From Bacillus sp. V59.32b (GTDB lineage: Bacteria; Bacillota; Bacilli; Bacillales; DSM-1321), in NCBI RefSeq assembly GCF_003429085.1, contig NZ_QVTC01000033.1, positions 1 to 64,000 on the forward strand: DNA of 64,000 nucleotides, written 5' to 3'. This document shows, piece after piece, positions 17,823-26,053 of this stretch. A program made the translations under genes and the position numbers. Every line of letters starts with the position of its first letter. The stretch's first letter is position 1. Under the pieces are notes generated by a model. That model saw only the letters and a list, made by a program, of their open reading frames with translations, searched no databases and was not told the DNA's origin.

Positions 17823-17890
17823 TTAAAAAATAAAAATAACTACTTAGGTGATGGAGACAGCATTGTTTAATAAGGGAGGATGTAATAACT

Positions 17891-18856
17891 GTGATGAAAC
17901 CAATGGAATTAATGACTGCCCCAAACGAACAACAGAAAATAAAAAAAGTACTAATACTCAACACAGAAATTACATTACAGTCTTCTGTAAACGGTGTGGA
18001 AGTGATCCATTTCAAGCTGGGGAAAGGTGATATATTCAGCAACAGCCCCGACTGGGCAACCAACCCTGATTTTCTAAGATCAATAACGTCATTAAAAGGA
18101 TCTCTTGAAATTCATATCGGACATGAAAAAATGACCATTAATGGAGGAGATACGACGACAAACATCCCGTCGTTCTCCCCTATCAGATTCAAGGCCATTA
18201 CAAATTGTGAATTTTTAATTGTAACATCCGAACCGATATTCGAAGAAATTTATGTAGCCAAAGGGATGAAAATTCATCAGCTTGCTGCCGATATAGAAGA
18301 AAAGGACGGGTATACATTAAACCACTGTTCAAGAATCCAACGGCTATCTGATTTAGTTGGAGACAAGCTGGGTCTTCCCAGTGACGAACTGATCACCCTT
18401 ACATACGGTGCCTTTTTACACGATATCGGGAAAGTCAAAATTCCTTTGAAAATTTTACAAAAGCCGGGGAAGTTAACCTCAGCCGAATGGAAAGTCATGA
18501 AAAAGCATCCTTTGTATGGGGCAGAGCTACTGCGGGAAACGGGTTTTGATTATTTAACAAAAGCAAGTCTTATCGTGGAACAGCATCATGAGAGATGGGA
18601 TGGAAAAGGGTATCCATATGGCCTGAAAGGGGAAGAGATCAGCTTGGGTGCTTCAATTGTCTCCGTAGTGGATGCCTATGATGCAATGGTTTCAAATCGG
18701 GTATACTGCCCAAGCCTAAGCAAGGAAGAGGCACTCGAAGAAATCGTCCGCAATCGAGGAACCATGTATCGGCCTGAGATCGTGGACGCGTTTGTTGCAG
18801 TTTATGATCAGCTGGAAATTATTTCACCTTTAACAAAGTATAAAAAAATCAATTAG
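17891..18856 (+). CDS. HD-GYP phosphodiesterase with N-terminal cupin-like domain
   Basis: Predicted c-di-GMP phosphodiesterase, 321 aa. Residues 20-120 look like a small beta-barrel (cupin) domain. The HD-GYP domain follows: 'NHCSRI' (H145), 'HDIGKVKIP' (H177 D178 K181), 'KKHPLYGAELL' (H206), 'QHHERWDGKGYP' (H232 H233; GYP 240-242). All metal ligands and the GYP signature are present, so hydrolysis of c-di-GMP is likely. It sits between a chemoreceptor and CheW, suggesting a link between receptor signalling and c-di-GMP level. The start is GTG 17891 or ATG 17894, following GGGAGG at a rather long distance. Confidence 0.85.
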   Translation: MMKPMELMTAPNEQQKIKKVLILNTEITLQSSVNGVEVIHFKLGKGDIFSNSPDWATNPDFLRSITSLKGSLEIHIGHEKMTINGGDTTTNIPSFSPIRFKAITNCEFLIVTSEPIFEEIYVAKGMKIHQLAADIEEKDGYTLNHCSRIQRLSDLVGDKLGLPSDELITLTYGAFLHDIGKVKIPLKILQKPGKLTSAEWKVMKKHPLYGAELLRETGFDYLTKASLIVEQHHERWDGKGYPYGLKGEEISLGASIVSVVDAYDAMVSNRVYCPSLSKEEALEEIVRNRGTMYRPEIVDAFVAVYDQLEIISPLTKYKKIN

Positions 18857-18866
18857 GAGGTTAATT

Positions 18867-19334
18867 ATGAATTCTTTAAAGTATATTGTTTTTCGCATAG
18901 GCAATCAAGATTTTGGAGTACCGGTTTCCTTCGTCATTTCGATTGAGAAAGTAATCGATCTTTCCGATTTCCCCCAGATGCCAAAGTATGTAAAAGGACT
19001 GACAACCATACGCGATGCAGTTGTACCGGTACTCGATATGTCCCAAATTTTGTTTAACCGCACGTTAGAAACGAACGAAGACGGCATTATCATCTTAATC
19101 GATATCAACGGCTCCCAAGTCGGAATGATGGTAAACGAAGCAAAAGAAATTCTCGATGTACCGGAGAGTGAAGTCAAGGAGATAGACGGATTATTCAGTC
19201 AAAACGCCTCTTACCTAATCGGAGTAGTCAGAGCGAACGACACGCTAATCAATCTCCTAAACCCAATCGAGATGCTTCAAAATATCGACGGAATCGATGA
19301 AATCATCGAGCAAAGCCGTCAAACGGTAAACTAG
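18867..19334 (+). CDS. cheW: CheW-like chemotaxis coupling protein
   Basis: 155-aa protein with a single CheW domain: 'YIVFRIGNQDFGVPVSFVI', 'VKGLTTIRDAVVPVLDM' (matching the R-G/xVxPVxDL core) and 'SYLIGVVRANDTLINLLN'. It links chemoreceptors to the CheA kinase. It ends the chemoreceptor/HD-GYP/CheW operon, so it may be dedicated to the receptor encoded two genes upstream. The main che cluster is not in the window. The start follows AGGAGG. Confidence 0.88.
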   Translation: MNSLKYIVFRIGNQDFGVPVSFVISIEKVIDLSDFPQMPKYVKGLTTIRDAVVPVLDMSQILFNRTLETNEDGIIILIDINGSQVGMMVNEAKEILDVPESEVKEIDGLFSQNASYLIGVVRANDTLINLLNPIEMLQNIDGIDEIIEQSRQTVN

Positions 19335-19342
19335 TAAAAGGG

Positions 19343-19376
19343 TGGCATCACTTTCAAAGTGGTGTCGCTTTTTTTG
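19343..19376 (+). terminator. terminator after cheW
   Basis: Hairpin GGCATCACTTT/AAAGTGGTGTC (two G-U pairs) followed by a run of seven T. Confidence 0.75.
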
Positions 19377-19439
19377 ATTCAAGGATAAGTATGAATTCCG
19401 CTCGCTTCTCATAAAGTTATGGAAAAGGGGGCGGCCCAC

Positions 19440-20003
19440 ATGTTTTTACATCATATAGATCAAGATCTTTCCTTGAGGTTGCTGAATGAAAAGGATGCAG
19501 AGGAACTCTACAGGCTGATTGACGGCTCAAGAGATCATCTACGCGAATGGCTGGGCTGGGTCGATTATATTCAGGATGTCAATGATTCAGGAGAATTCAT
19601 TCACGACCATTTAAATGGAGTAATCGAAACCGGTGGATTTCTTAAATCCGCTGGCATCCTATATAAAGGATCCATCGCCGGAATAATTAATTATAACGAT
19701 ATTCATAAACAATATAAGATCGGCGTGATCGGATATTGGCTCGGAGAACCATTTCAAGGTAAGGGGATTATGACAAGGGCTTGCAAAGAATTTGTAAACT
19801 ATGGATTTACAGAGCTTGGCCTGAACCGCATTGAAATCAGGGCCGCCCCGGAAAATAAAAAAAGCAAAGCTATCCCAGAAAAATTAGGATTCACAAAAGA
19901 AGGACAAATCCGGCAAGCCGAACGGTTATATGACCATTATGTGGATCATGTTGTGTATGGAATGCTGGCGAACGAATGGAGACTTAGTAAAAGAAATGAG
20001 TGA
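19440..20003 (+). CDS. GNAT acetyltransferase, RimL/YdaF type
   Basis: 187 aa. The GNAT acetyl-CoA motif is at 'IGYWLGEPFQGKGIMTRA' (Q/RxxGxG/A form) followed by 'LGLNRIEIRAAPENKKSKAI' and 'KLGFTKEGQIRQ', a pattern typical of acetyltransferases for ribosomal protein N-termini. ATG 19440 is preferred to 19419 since AAAAGGGGG lies at a suitable distance. Monocistronic; its 3' end faces that of the AI-2E-type permease gene across a repeat array. Confidence 0.82.
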   Translation: MFLHHIDQDLSLRLLNEKDAEELYRLIDGSRDHLREWLGWVDYIQDVNDSGEFIHDHLNGVIETGGFLKSAGILYKGSIAGIINYNDIHKQYKIGVIGYWLGEPFQGKGIMTRACKEFVNYGFTELGLNRIEIRAAPENKKSKAIPEKLGFTKEGQIRQAERLYDHYVDHVVYGMLANEWRLSKRNE

Positions 20004-20055
20004 GAAATCCCAAAAAAACATGAGAATCCGTATACCTGCTGGAAGTAAGATTTTT

Positions 20056-20169
20056 GCTCAAAACAGTAACCCGGCAACAAAAACAGAATTCCCGCAACAA
20101 AACAGTGGCCCGGCAACAAAAACAGGATTCTCGCAACAAAACAGAGGAAACCCGCAACAAAACCGGACC
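20056..20169. repeat. tandem array of 18-21-bp CGCAACAAAACAG units
   Basis: Five consecutive units: CCCGGCAACAAAAACAGAAT, CCCGCAACAAAACAGTGG, CCCGGCAACAAAAACAGGAT, CTCGCAACAAAACAGAGGA and CCCGCAACAAAACCGGACC, preceded by a partial unit. Long (CGGCAACAAAAACAG) and short (CGCAACAAAACAG) forms alternate at first. It lies between the convergent acetyltransferase and permease genes. No ribosome binding site or sensible ORF uses it. Confidence 0.85.
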
Positions 20170-20190
20170 TCCACCACAATAATAAAAATC

Positions 20191-21300
20191 TTATATCTCC
20201 AAAATCTTATCCTTATCCTTATGAAGTCGATAAAGCCTGTATGCATGGCTGATTATTACTTTTAAAATGGCGTAAAATGGCACGGCGATGATCATCCCGA
20301 GCAGTCCACCCATGCTTCCGGCCACGAGTAACAACAGGATGATGGTGAGAGGATGCAGGTCAAGCTTCCTGCCCATGATGTAAGGAGACGTAAAATTCCC
20401 GTCAATTTGCTGGACGACGATAGCGACGATGATCACCTTAATGGCCATGAAAGGTGATGTGATGAGTGCAATGATGATGGCCGGAATAATGGCAATGAAA
20501 GGACCGATAAACGGGATGACATTGGTAAGCATCGCGATGATTGCCAGGATGAGCGAATAATCAATGCCGATGATTAAATACCCGATGTACATCATGACCC
20601 CGACGACAAAAGAAACGATTGCCTGTCCTTGGATATAGGAGCTTAACGCTTCATCCATATCTTTTACGACTACCTTGGCTTCCTCTGCCTGAAAGTAAGG
20701 AAGGAATTTCAGAACTCCATTTGAAGCACCTTCACTATCCTTCAAAAGATAGAAAACGATGAAGGGGACCGTCACGATCACGGTAACAATACTTGTAATG
20801 ACTCCAATGAAATTTCCGAGATTGCTTCCGATTTCGGGAACGTGTGATCTAAGATAATCACTCACGCTTGCGCTGACTTCTTCAAAGGTGAGATATTCGT
20901 TTTCCTGAAATCTAGAAAACCATGGGCTTTCTCTGAGGTCAAGTATCTGCCCTCTTAGACTATCCACGATGGCAGGCAAATTGTCTATCAAGCTCCTGAA
21001 TTGATTTTGCAATTCAGGACCCACGAGAAACACTACCAGAGTGCCGATTCCGATGAACAACAAATAAATCAGAATAATCGACAACGACTTCGGCACCTTT
21101 CTGTCATGCAGGAAGAACACGATCGGCCTTAAGAGATAATAAAGTACACCCGAAATCAAGAAAGGAGGAAAAAGAGTCTGGAAAAAGATAACGAAAGGCC
21201 TGAATATGAAATCTACCTTAGTAGCCAGTAATATGATGATTAAGATAATAATAAGGCTATACCCGATTCGGAAATATTTTGTATTTGGCAAGACTGACAC
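20191..21300 (-). CDS. AI-2E/YueF-family membrane permease
   Basis: 369-aa protein of the AI-2E transporter family (PF01594), with eight or so transmembrane helices. Family marks seen: an N-terminal helix pair, the large extracytoplasmic loop with 'LPAIVDSLRGQI', and the C-terminal core with 'NVIPFIGPFIAIIPAIIIAL', 'QQIDGNFTSPYIMGRKLDLH' and 'GGLLGMIIAVPFYAI'. Members transport diverse solutes (autoinducer-2, Na+/H+), so the substrate is unknown. The start is GTG 21300, or TTG 21291 if the AGGTG overlapping the GTG is the ribosome binding site. Confidence 0.85.
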   Translation of the reverse strand: MSVLPNTKYFRIGYSLIIILIIILLATKVDFIFRPFVIFFQTLFPPFLISGVLYYLLRPIVFFLHDRKVPKSLSIILIYLLFIGIGTLVVFLVGPELQNQFRSLIDNLPAIVDSLRGQILDLRESPWFSRFQENEYLTFEEVSASVSDYLRSHVPEIGSNLGNFIGVITSIVTVIVTVPFIVFYLLKDSEGASNGVLKFLPYFQAEEAKVVVKDMDEALSSYIQGQAIVSFVVGVMMYIGYLIIGIDYSLILAIIAMLTNVIPFIGPFIAIIPAIIIALITSPFMAIKVIIVAIVVQQIDGNFTSPYIMGRKLDLHPLTIILLLLVAGSMGGLLGMIIAVPFYAILKVIISHAYRLYRLHKDKDKILEI

Positions 21301-21616
21301 CTCGTTTGGAGAGTTTTTGTGTAGAAAGAAAGAAGGATAAACGTTTTCATGTATATAAGAATTATCTCTCTATACCCCTGTATCGCGAAAATTATACCTA
21401 CATGGATTTCCCATTCACAATCCGCATGAGAGGATATCCTCCACAAAAAAAACTGCCCCACATTGTCCTTCAACACTCCAAGTGTCCAATATTTCATTTT
21501 TTAACCGGACTGTATATAATGGTAGAAGGGACTATTCGCCCATTTGAGTTAATTTACCCCAACAAATAGATTCTGCCATTTTGGTAAATTCATAGAAAAA
21601 AAGAGGGAGATAGAGA
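21301..21616. other. divergent promoter region between the permease and pbpC
   Basis: 316 bp of A/T-rich DNA holding the promoters of both divergent genes. I see no palindrome or named element. Confidence 0.4.
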
Positions 21617-23608
21617 ATGAAGAAGCTGCTTTTGCTTTTCAGTATACTGCTGGTGATAGCCGGGTGTGAGAAAGAGCCTGCACCGGAGGACCGGCTCACC
21701 GCGTACACAAAGCTCTGGAATGAACAAAAATTTGACCAAATGTATGATTATCTGTCAACGGATGCGAAGGAAACATTGAGTAAAAAAGATTTCACGGAAC
21801 GTTATGAAAAAATCTACAAGGACATTGAGGTAAACAACCTAAAGGTGACATATAAGAAACCGGAAGATCCTGAGAATCATGATGAAACGGCGACCCTGCC
21901 TTTTTCGGTGAAAATGGACACGCTCGCCGGGGCTGTCAGCTTTGATCAGCAGGCCAAGCTTGTAAAAGAGGAGCGCGATGATCAAACGAATTGGTATATT
22001 AATTGGAATCCCGGTTATATCTTTGCGGGAATGAAGGAAAACGATGAAATTGGGATGACGACCGACCCCGCGGTTCGCGGCGAGATTATTGACCGTCTTG
22101 AACGAGGGCTGGCCATGAACGGAAGTGTTGCCGAGGTTTCGATAGTGCCTGAAAAAATGGCCGATGAGGAAGCTGGCATTATTTCACAGGTTGGCAGTCT
22201 GTTAAATATGTCTAACGAAGAAATTGAGAAGAAGCTAAACCAATCATGGGTACAGCCGCATATGAGTGTGCCGATTAAAAAAGTCGACCCGGCACAAACT
22301 GCCCTGCTGGATAAACTGAAAGCGATTCCTTCTGTAGCGATATCAGATGTTGCCGAACGTGTATATCCATATAAAGAAATTACGGCTCATCTGATCGGGT
22401 ATGTAGGAGCCATTTCAGCGGAAGAACTGGAAAAGCGGAAAGGAAAAGGCTACAGCGCAAGCGATGTAATTGGAAAGCGAGGCCTTGAACAGATCCTTGA
22501 GGACCAGTTAAAAGGGAAATCAGGTGCGAAAATTTTCATTAAGGGAGAAAATGGGCAGGACAAGGTTGTCGCCGAAACGCCGGCCGAGGAAGGCGAAACC
22601 ATCATGCTCACGATAGACGCCGAATTGCAGAAGGATATTTTTGCCCAATATAAAAATGATACCGGGTCTGCCGCAGCGATACACCCACTAACCGGTGAAA
22701 CGTTGGCGCTCGTTAGCAGTCCGTCGTTCGACCCGAACAAATTTGTGCTTGGCATTTCAAACGAAGAACGGAAACAACTCGAAGATAATCCGGATAAACC
22801 ACTGCTAAACCGCTTTAGCTCGGTATATGCACCCGGTTCGACAATAAAGCCGTTGACCGCAGCGATTTCGCTGAAAAACGGGGTAGATCCAGCGAAGACA
22901 ATGAAGGTTTCCGGAAAACAGTGGAGCAAGGAGAATTGGAAGGACCATTCCATTACTAGGGTGAAAGACCCCGGAAAGCCTGTTAATATGTCGGATGCGC
23001 TTATCTATTCGGACAACATCTACTTTGCACAACGCGCGCTTGAGTTGGGAACCGATAAATTCTCAGACGGACTTAAGAGTTTCGGCTATGAAGAGGAAAT
23101 GCCGTTTGATTACCCAATCAAGTCTTCGAAAATAGGCAAAATCGAAAGTGAGGGACGCCTTGCGGACAGCGGCTACGGGCAGGGACAGACACAAATGAGC
23201 ACACTGCACGTTGCAACGGCTTACACGGCCTTTCAGAATGAAGGGAACGTACTCGCTCCATCGTTAATCATTGGCGATAAAACGGAAAAGAAAGTGTGGA
23301 TAGAGAACGCAATCTCTGCCGACCAAGCAACGCAGGTCTCAGACATGCTGGAAAAAGTCATCACAGACCCATATGGCACACCGCACTCCGCAAGTGAGCT
23401 TGGTATTCCGCTTGCCGGAAAGACTGGAACCGCGGAAATGAAGAGAACCAAAGCTGAAAAAGGGGCCGAGAACGGCTGGTTTGCCGTTTATAACACCGAA
23501 AATCCACGCCTGCTAATGGCATGGATGATGGAAAACGTCGAAGACAAGGGTGGCTCCCCTTATGTCGTAGAAAAGGCGAAACCAGTACTAGAAAAGCATT
23601 TAAAATAG
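21617..23608 (+). CDS. pbpC: class B penicillin-binding protein PbpC (PBP3-like lipoprotein)
   Basis: 663-aa transpeptidase that cross-links peptidoglycan outside the membrane. It has a lipoprotein signal with lipobox 'VIAGCEK' (C17), an NTF2-like MecA_N domain (about 25-140), a dimerisation domain, then the transpeptidase domain with S408-x-x-K411 ('APGSTIKPL'), S465-D-N ('IYSDNIYF') and K602-T-G ('GKTGTAE'). All catalytic motifs are intact. The architecture is that of low-affinity PBPs such as B. subtilis PBP3 and staphylococcal PBP2a, which often tolerate beta-lactams. Monocistronic, closed by a strong terminator. Confidence 0.92.
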   Translation: MKKLLLLFSILLVIAGCEKEPAPEDRLTAYTKLWNEQKFDQMYDYLSTDAKETLSKKDFTERYEKIYKDIEVNNLKVTYKKPEDPENHDETATLPFSVKMDTLAGAVSFDQQAKLVKEERDDQTNWYINWNPGYIFAGMKENDEIGMTTDPAVRGEIIDRLERGLAMNGSVAEVSIVPEKMADEEAGIISQVGSLLNMSNEEIEKKLNQSWVQPHMSVPIKKVDPAQTALLDKLKAIPSVAISDVAERVYPYKEITAHLIGYVGAISAEELEKRKGKGYSASDVIGKRGLEQILEDQLKGKSGAKIFIKGENGQDKVVAETPAEEGETIMLTIDAELQKDIFAQYKNDTGSAAAIHPLTGETLALVSSPSFDPNKFVLGISNEERKQLEDNPDKPLLNRFSSVYAPGSTIKPLTAAISLKNGVDPAKTMKVSGKQWSKENWKDHSITRVKDPGKPVNMSDALIYSDNIYFAQRALELGTDKFSDGLKSFGYEEEMPFDYPIKSSKIGKIESEGRLADSGYGQGQTQMSTLHVATAYTAFQNEGNVLAPSLIIGDKTEKKVWIENAISADQATQVSDMLEKVITDPYGTPHSASELGIPLAGKTGTAEMKRTKAEKGAENGWFAVYNTENPRLLMAWMMENVEDKGGSPYVVEKAKPVLEKHLK

Positions 23609-23617
23609 AGAAGGTTC

Positions 23618-23655
23618 AAAGGCGTCATCCATAAATTGGATGACGCCTTTCATTC
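23618..23655 (+). terminator. terminator of pbpC
   Basis: Perfect 13-bp stem AAAGGCGTCATCC/GGATGACGCCTTT with a 7-nt loop. Confidence 0.85.
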
Positions 23656-23720
23656 GGTTCATCACCATAACTGGTGGTTTAATAATGATTAACGTAATAT
23701 CTCAGTTAATTTGCTATAAA

Positions 23721-23908
23721 GTTGATTGGCGAGGATATGCGAGACTCCTCGAAAATGCATACGCATTTTCTCGTGCGGTGCCTATGCATGGATGATGATT
23801 CAACGTCCTGCGGGAAAAACAGGCCAGGGGAGACCCCGGAGGCATGCCCTTTGCCGAGGAGGCTCCCGGGCTGCCCGCGGAAAGCGAGCGCCTGGAGCGG
23901 AAATCAAC
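23721..23908. repeat. GC-rich Bacillaceae-type interspersed repeat with a 56-bp insert
   Basis: A GC-rich 188-bp element bounded by GTTGATT and AATCAAC. Its body ('GAGACTCCT', 'GCGGGAAAAACAGGCCAGGG', 'GAGACCCCGGAGG', 'GAGGAGGCTCCCGGGC', 'GCCCGCGGAAAGCGAGCG', 'CTGGAGCGGAAATCAAC') matches the interspersed repeat I recall from many Bacillaceae intergenic regions. At 23750-23805 it is interrupted by a segment with its own hairpin (GAAAATGC/GCATTTTC), flanked on both sides by TCCT. ORFs across this region are artefacts of its composition. Confidence 0.7.
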
Positions 23909-24052
23909 GGATAATCAAAAACTTAAACCACATTTTTTGGTGAAGAACCTTCATTTCCATATGCCTTACATAAATTTCATATGGATTTTTTGTAAAAAAA
24001 ACATTGATAATAATAGCTTTTTTCTTGATAATGGAAATAGGACTTTTTACCA

Positions 24053-24059
24053 TTCGACA
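24053..24059 (-). promoter_or_regulatory. possible Spo0A box upstream of the PAS kinase
   Basis: TTCGACA is the reverse complement of TGTCGAA, the core 0A box, 60 bp before the kinase start. A 7-bp match occurs by chance several times in 64 kb, so this is only suggestive. Confidence 0.25.
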
Positions 24060-24118
24060 ACTTTTTAAAGTATACATAAATGATGATAAATTGATTTAGG
24101 AACAAGGAGGAAAGTCAC

Positions 24119-25552
24119 TTGCAGTTCACAACGGGTAACGAGAACTCTTTAAATATATTTATTGATGAAAACGAGGATACTAATCTACATTTGGCCCTCA
24201 ATTACTCTAGAGATTTAATTTCCATACATAATAAAAATGGTACGTTTACTTACGTTTCTCCTTCGGCCACTTCTATGCTTGGATATGCCCAACATGAATT
24301 GCATAAAAATAGCCTCTTTGAATATTGTCATCCTAATGATCAAGAAGAACTGAAGAAAAAATTCAAGGAATACATCCATAACAGCGACGAAAGAAAAAGA
24401 TTCCGTTTCCGACGAAAAGAAGGGGATTATATTTGGCTGGAGATGAACTGCTCTAGTATCAATAATGACCAACTGGTATGCATATCCCGGGACATTACCG
24501 AGCAAATGATAACAGAGGAAGAAATTCTGGAGACTCAGGAAAAATATCGATTATTAGTAGAGTTCTCAAAGGATACAATCGGGATGCTAACCGAATCTGG
24601 AGTCTGGACGTATATCAATGATGAGGGAAAGAAACTGCTAGGTTTTACAAGCAGCAACGAAATTGTAGGAACGTCATTATATGACTATATTTCTCCTTCT
24701 GACCATACCGTTTTAAACAGCTTTCTTACTGCTAAACAGAACATCAATTTCGAAAAAAACCTGACCCGGATCGATGGAGAAGTGAGGAAAGTAGAAATTC
24801 AGCTCATACCCACCGTTTTTAAAAACCGAAAAATCTTTCAAATCATCATCAAAGATATAACCGGGCAAAAGAAAACGGAAGAACAATTGCAAAATGCCGA
24901 AAAACTGTCCATCGTAGGCCAATTGGCAGCCGGAATCGCTCATGAAATCCGTAATCCGTTAACCGCCATCAAAGGGTTTGCCCAATTTTTAACGGAGGAT
25001 AAGTCGAGCCATTATGGTGAGGTTATTTTAACGGAATTAGAACGAATAGAAGGAATCGTGAATGATTTGCTGGTGTTGGCGAAACCTGAATCGAATAACT
25101 TCGAACAAGTCAATCTCGTAAATGTTGTCAAAAGTGTCGTCGTTCTCCTTAACTCTGAAGCAGTGCTTTCTAATATTGCCATTGATATAAGTTATGAACA
25201 ACCAGAACTGACAATAAGTTGCGAAATTGATAAGATCAAACAAGTGGTTATTAATGTCATAAAGAACTCTATCGAGGCTATGCCAGACGGTGGAAATATC
25301 AGAGTCACTGTAAAAAAAGACAGAAATTTTGCATTGGTTAGCGTTCAAGATGAAGGAGTAGGTATTCCGGAGGAGCGTTTATCCAAAATCGGCGAACCTT
25401 TTTTCAGCACAAAGGAAAAAGGAACCGGTTTAGGACTAATGATATGCAATAAAATTATCAAAAATCATGGTGGCAACTTACATATAAAAAGCAAAGAAAA
25501 TGAGGGAACTACCGTTATCATTCTCCTGCCGTTGTTTGAAGACCGGAGATAA
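24119..25552 (+). CDS. cytoplasmic PAS-PAS histidine kinase, sporulation-kinase type
   Basis: 477 aa with no membrane segment. Two PAS domains (about 24-130 and 140-250) precede the kinase core: H box 'AGIAHEIRNPLTAIKGF' with phosphoacceptor H275, N box 'NVIKNSIEAMPDGG', G1 'VQDEGVGI', and F/G2 'PFFSTKEKGTGLGL'. The H-box wording is the one shared by KinA-E sporulation kinases, which phosphorylate Spo0F. No response regulator is adjacent, typical of this orphan group. The TTG start at 24119 is eight bases after AAGGAGG. A weak 0A-box lies upstream. Confidence 0.85.
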   Translation: MQFTTGNENSLNIFIDENEDTNLHLALNYSRDLISIHNKNGTFTYVSPSATSMLGYAQHELHKNSLFEYCHPNDQEELKKKFKEYIHNSDERKRFRFRRKEGDYIWLEMNCSSINNDQLVCISRDITEQMITEEEILETQEKYRLLVEFSKDTIGMLTESGVWTYINDEGKKLLGFTSSNEIVGTSLYDYISPSDHTVLNSFLTAKQNINFEKNLTRIDGEVRKVEIQLIPTVFKNRKIFQIIIKDITGQKKTEEQLQNAEKLSIVGQLAAGIAHEIRNPLTAIKGFAQFLTEDKSSHYGEVILTELERIEGIVNDLLVLAKPESNNFEQVNLVNVVKSVVVLLNSEAVLSNIAIDISYEQPELTISCEIDKIKQVVINVIKNSIEAMPDGGNIRVTVKKDRNFALVSVQDEGVGIPEERLSKIGEPFFSTKEKGTGLGLMICNKIIKNHGGNLHIKSKENEGTTVIILLPLFEDRR

Positions 25553-25649
25553 AAAGCTTGCAGCCGTCGGAAGAAGCATAGGGATCTACATAGGGAAATT
25601 TACACCTTCTCGCTTGTGAAGCTAAATACCTATATAACTATTAGCCATA

Positions 25650-25678
25650 AAGATTCCGATTTTCGGATTCTTTTTTTT
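25650..25678 (+). terminator. terminator after the PAS kinase
   Basis: Hairpin of GATTCCGA against TCGGATTC (one mismatch), followed by eight T. Confidence 0.7.
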
Positions 25679-25831
25679 ATGAACTTATTAGACTATTTTA
25701 AGAAATTCTTTTCCGTTTTTTTTTGATTATTGGGTCAAATTACATGAAAAAAAACATAAAATATCAAAAAAAACCAAGAAAATGTAAAAAATTTGACGAA
25801 ACATGTTGAATTATTAGTAAATTAGTTGTAT

Positions 25832-25837
25832 TATAAT
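25832..25837 (+). promoter_or_regulatory. -10 element of the riboswitch transcript
   Basis: TATAAT, 19 bp before the aptamer. The best -35-like match, TTGAAT at 25806, is 20 bp away, longer than ideal. Transcription would begin near 25844. Confidence 0.5.
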
Positions 25838-25855
25838 GGTAATAAAAATGTGAAA

Positions 25856-25931
25856 AAGGCAAACTTGTTGAAAAATAAGGACGCAAAGCCACGGGTCTAA
25901 GGTGCAATGCACTATGATAGCCGGGTTGCCA
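25856..25931 (+). promoter_or_regulatory. c-di-GMP-I (GEMM-I) riboswitch aptamer
   Basis: All sequence marks of the class are present in order: P1 5' strand with GGCAAAC (25858-25864), P2 CTTGTT-GAAA-AATAAG with its GAAA tetraloop, the core GGACGCAAAGCC, then ACGGGTCTAAGG, and ATAGCCGGGTTGCC closing P1. GGCAA (25858-25862) pairs with TTGCC (25926-25930). It lies in the leader of a three-gene operon, about 120 nt before the first start codon. The molecule binds cyclic di-GMP; assignment is by motif recall, not by a covariance search. Confidence 0.93.
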
Positions 25932-25994
25932 AAAAATATAACGAGCGTATTTTAATTTTTTGGCAATTCTGTTTTTTTAGAATTGCCTTTTTTA
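25932..25994 (+). terminator. riboswitch expression platform: antiterminator and terminator
   Basis: Terminator: GGCAATTCT (25962-25970) and AGAATTGCC (25979-25987) form a perfect 9-bp stem followed by seven T. Antiterminator: TTGCCAAAAAAT (25926-25937), which includes the P1 3' strand, is perfectly complementary to ATTTTTTGGCAA (25955-25966), which includes the terminator 5' arm. The two structures exclude each other. Ligand that stabilises P1 should release the terminator arm, so c-di-GMP is predicted to switch the operon off. Confidence 0.8.
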
Positions 25995-26053
25995 TTTATC
26001 GGGAACCAATTGGGAGTCACATTTTTAAAATTTTTTTCCGAGAGGTGGAGACT

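Noticed and set aside
19930..20265. 111-residue ORF covering the CAACAAAACAG array
   Set aside because: Starts inside the acetyltransferase gene and is mostly translated repeat; no ribosome binding site.
23722..23943. Small ORFs over the GC-rich repeat
   Set aside because: They arise from the composition of the interspersed repeat; no ribosome binding site.
25907..26053. N-terminal extension of the first riboswitch-operon gene
   Set aside because: The open frame before 26054 covers the aptamer and terminator; the GTG at 26054 has the ribosome binding site.
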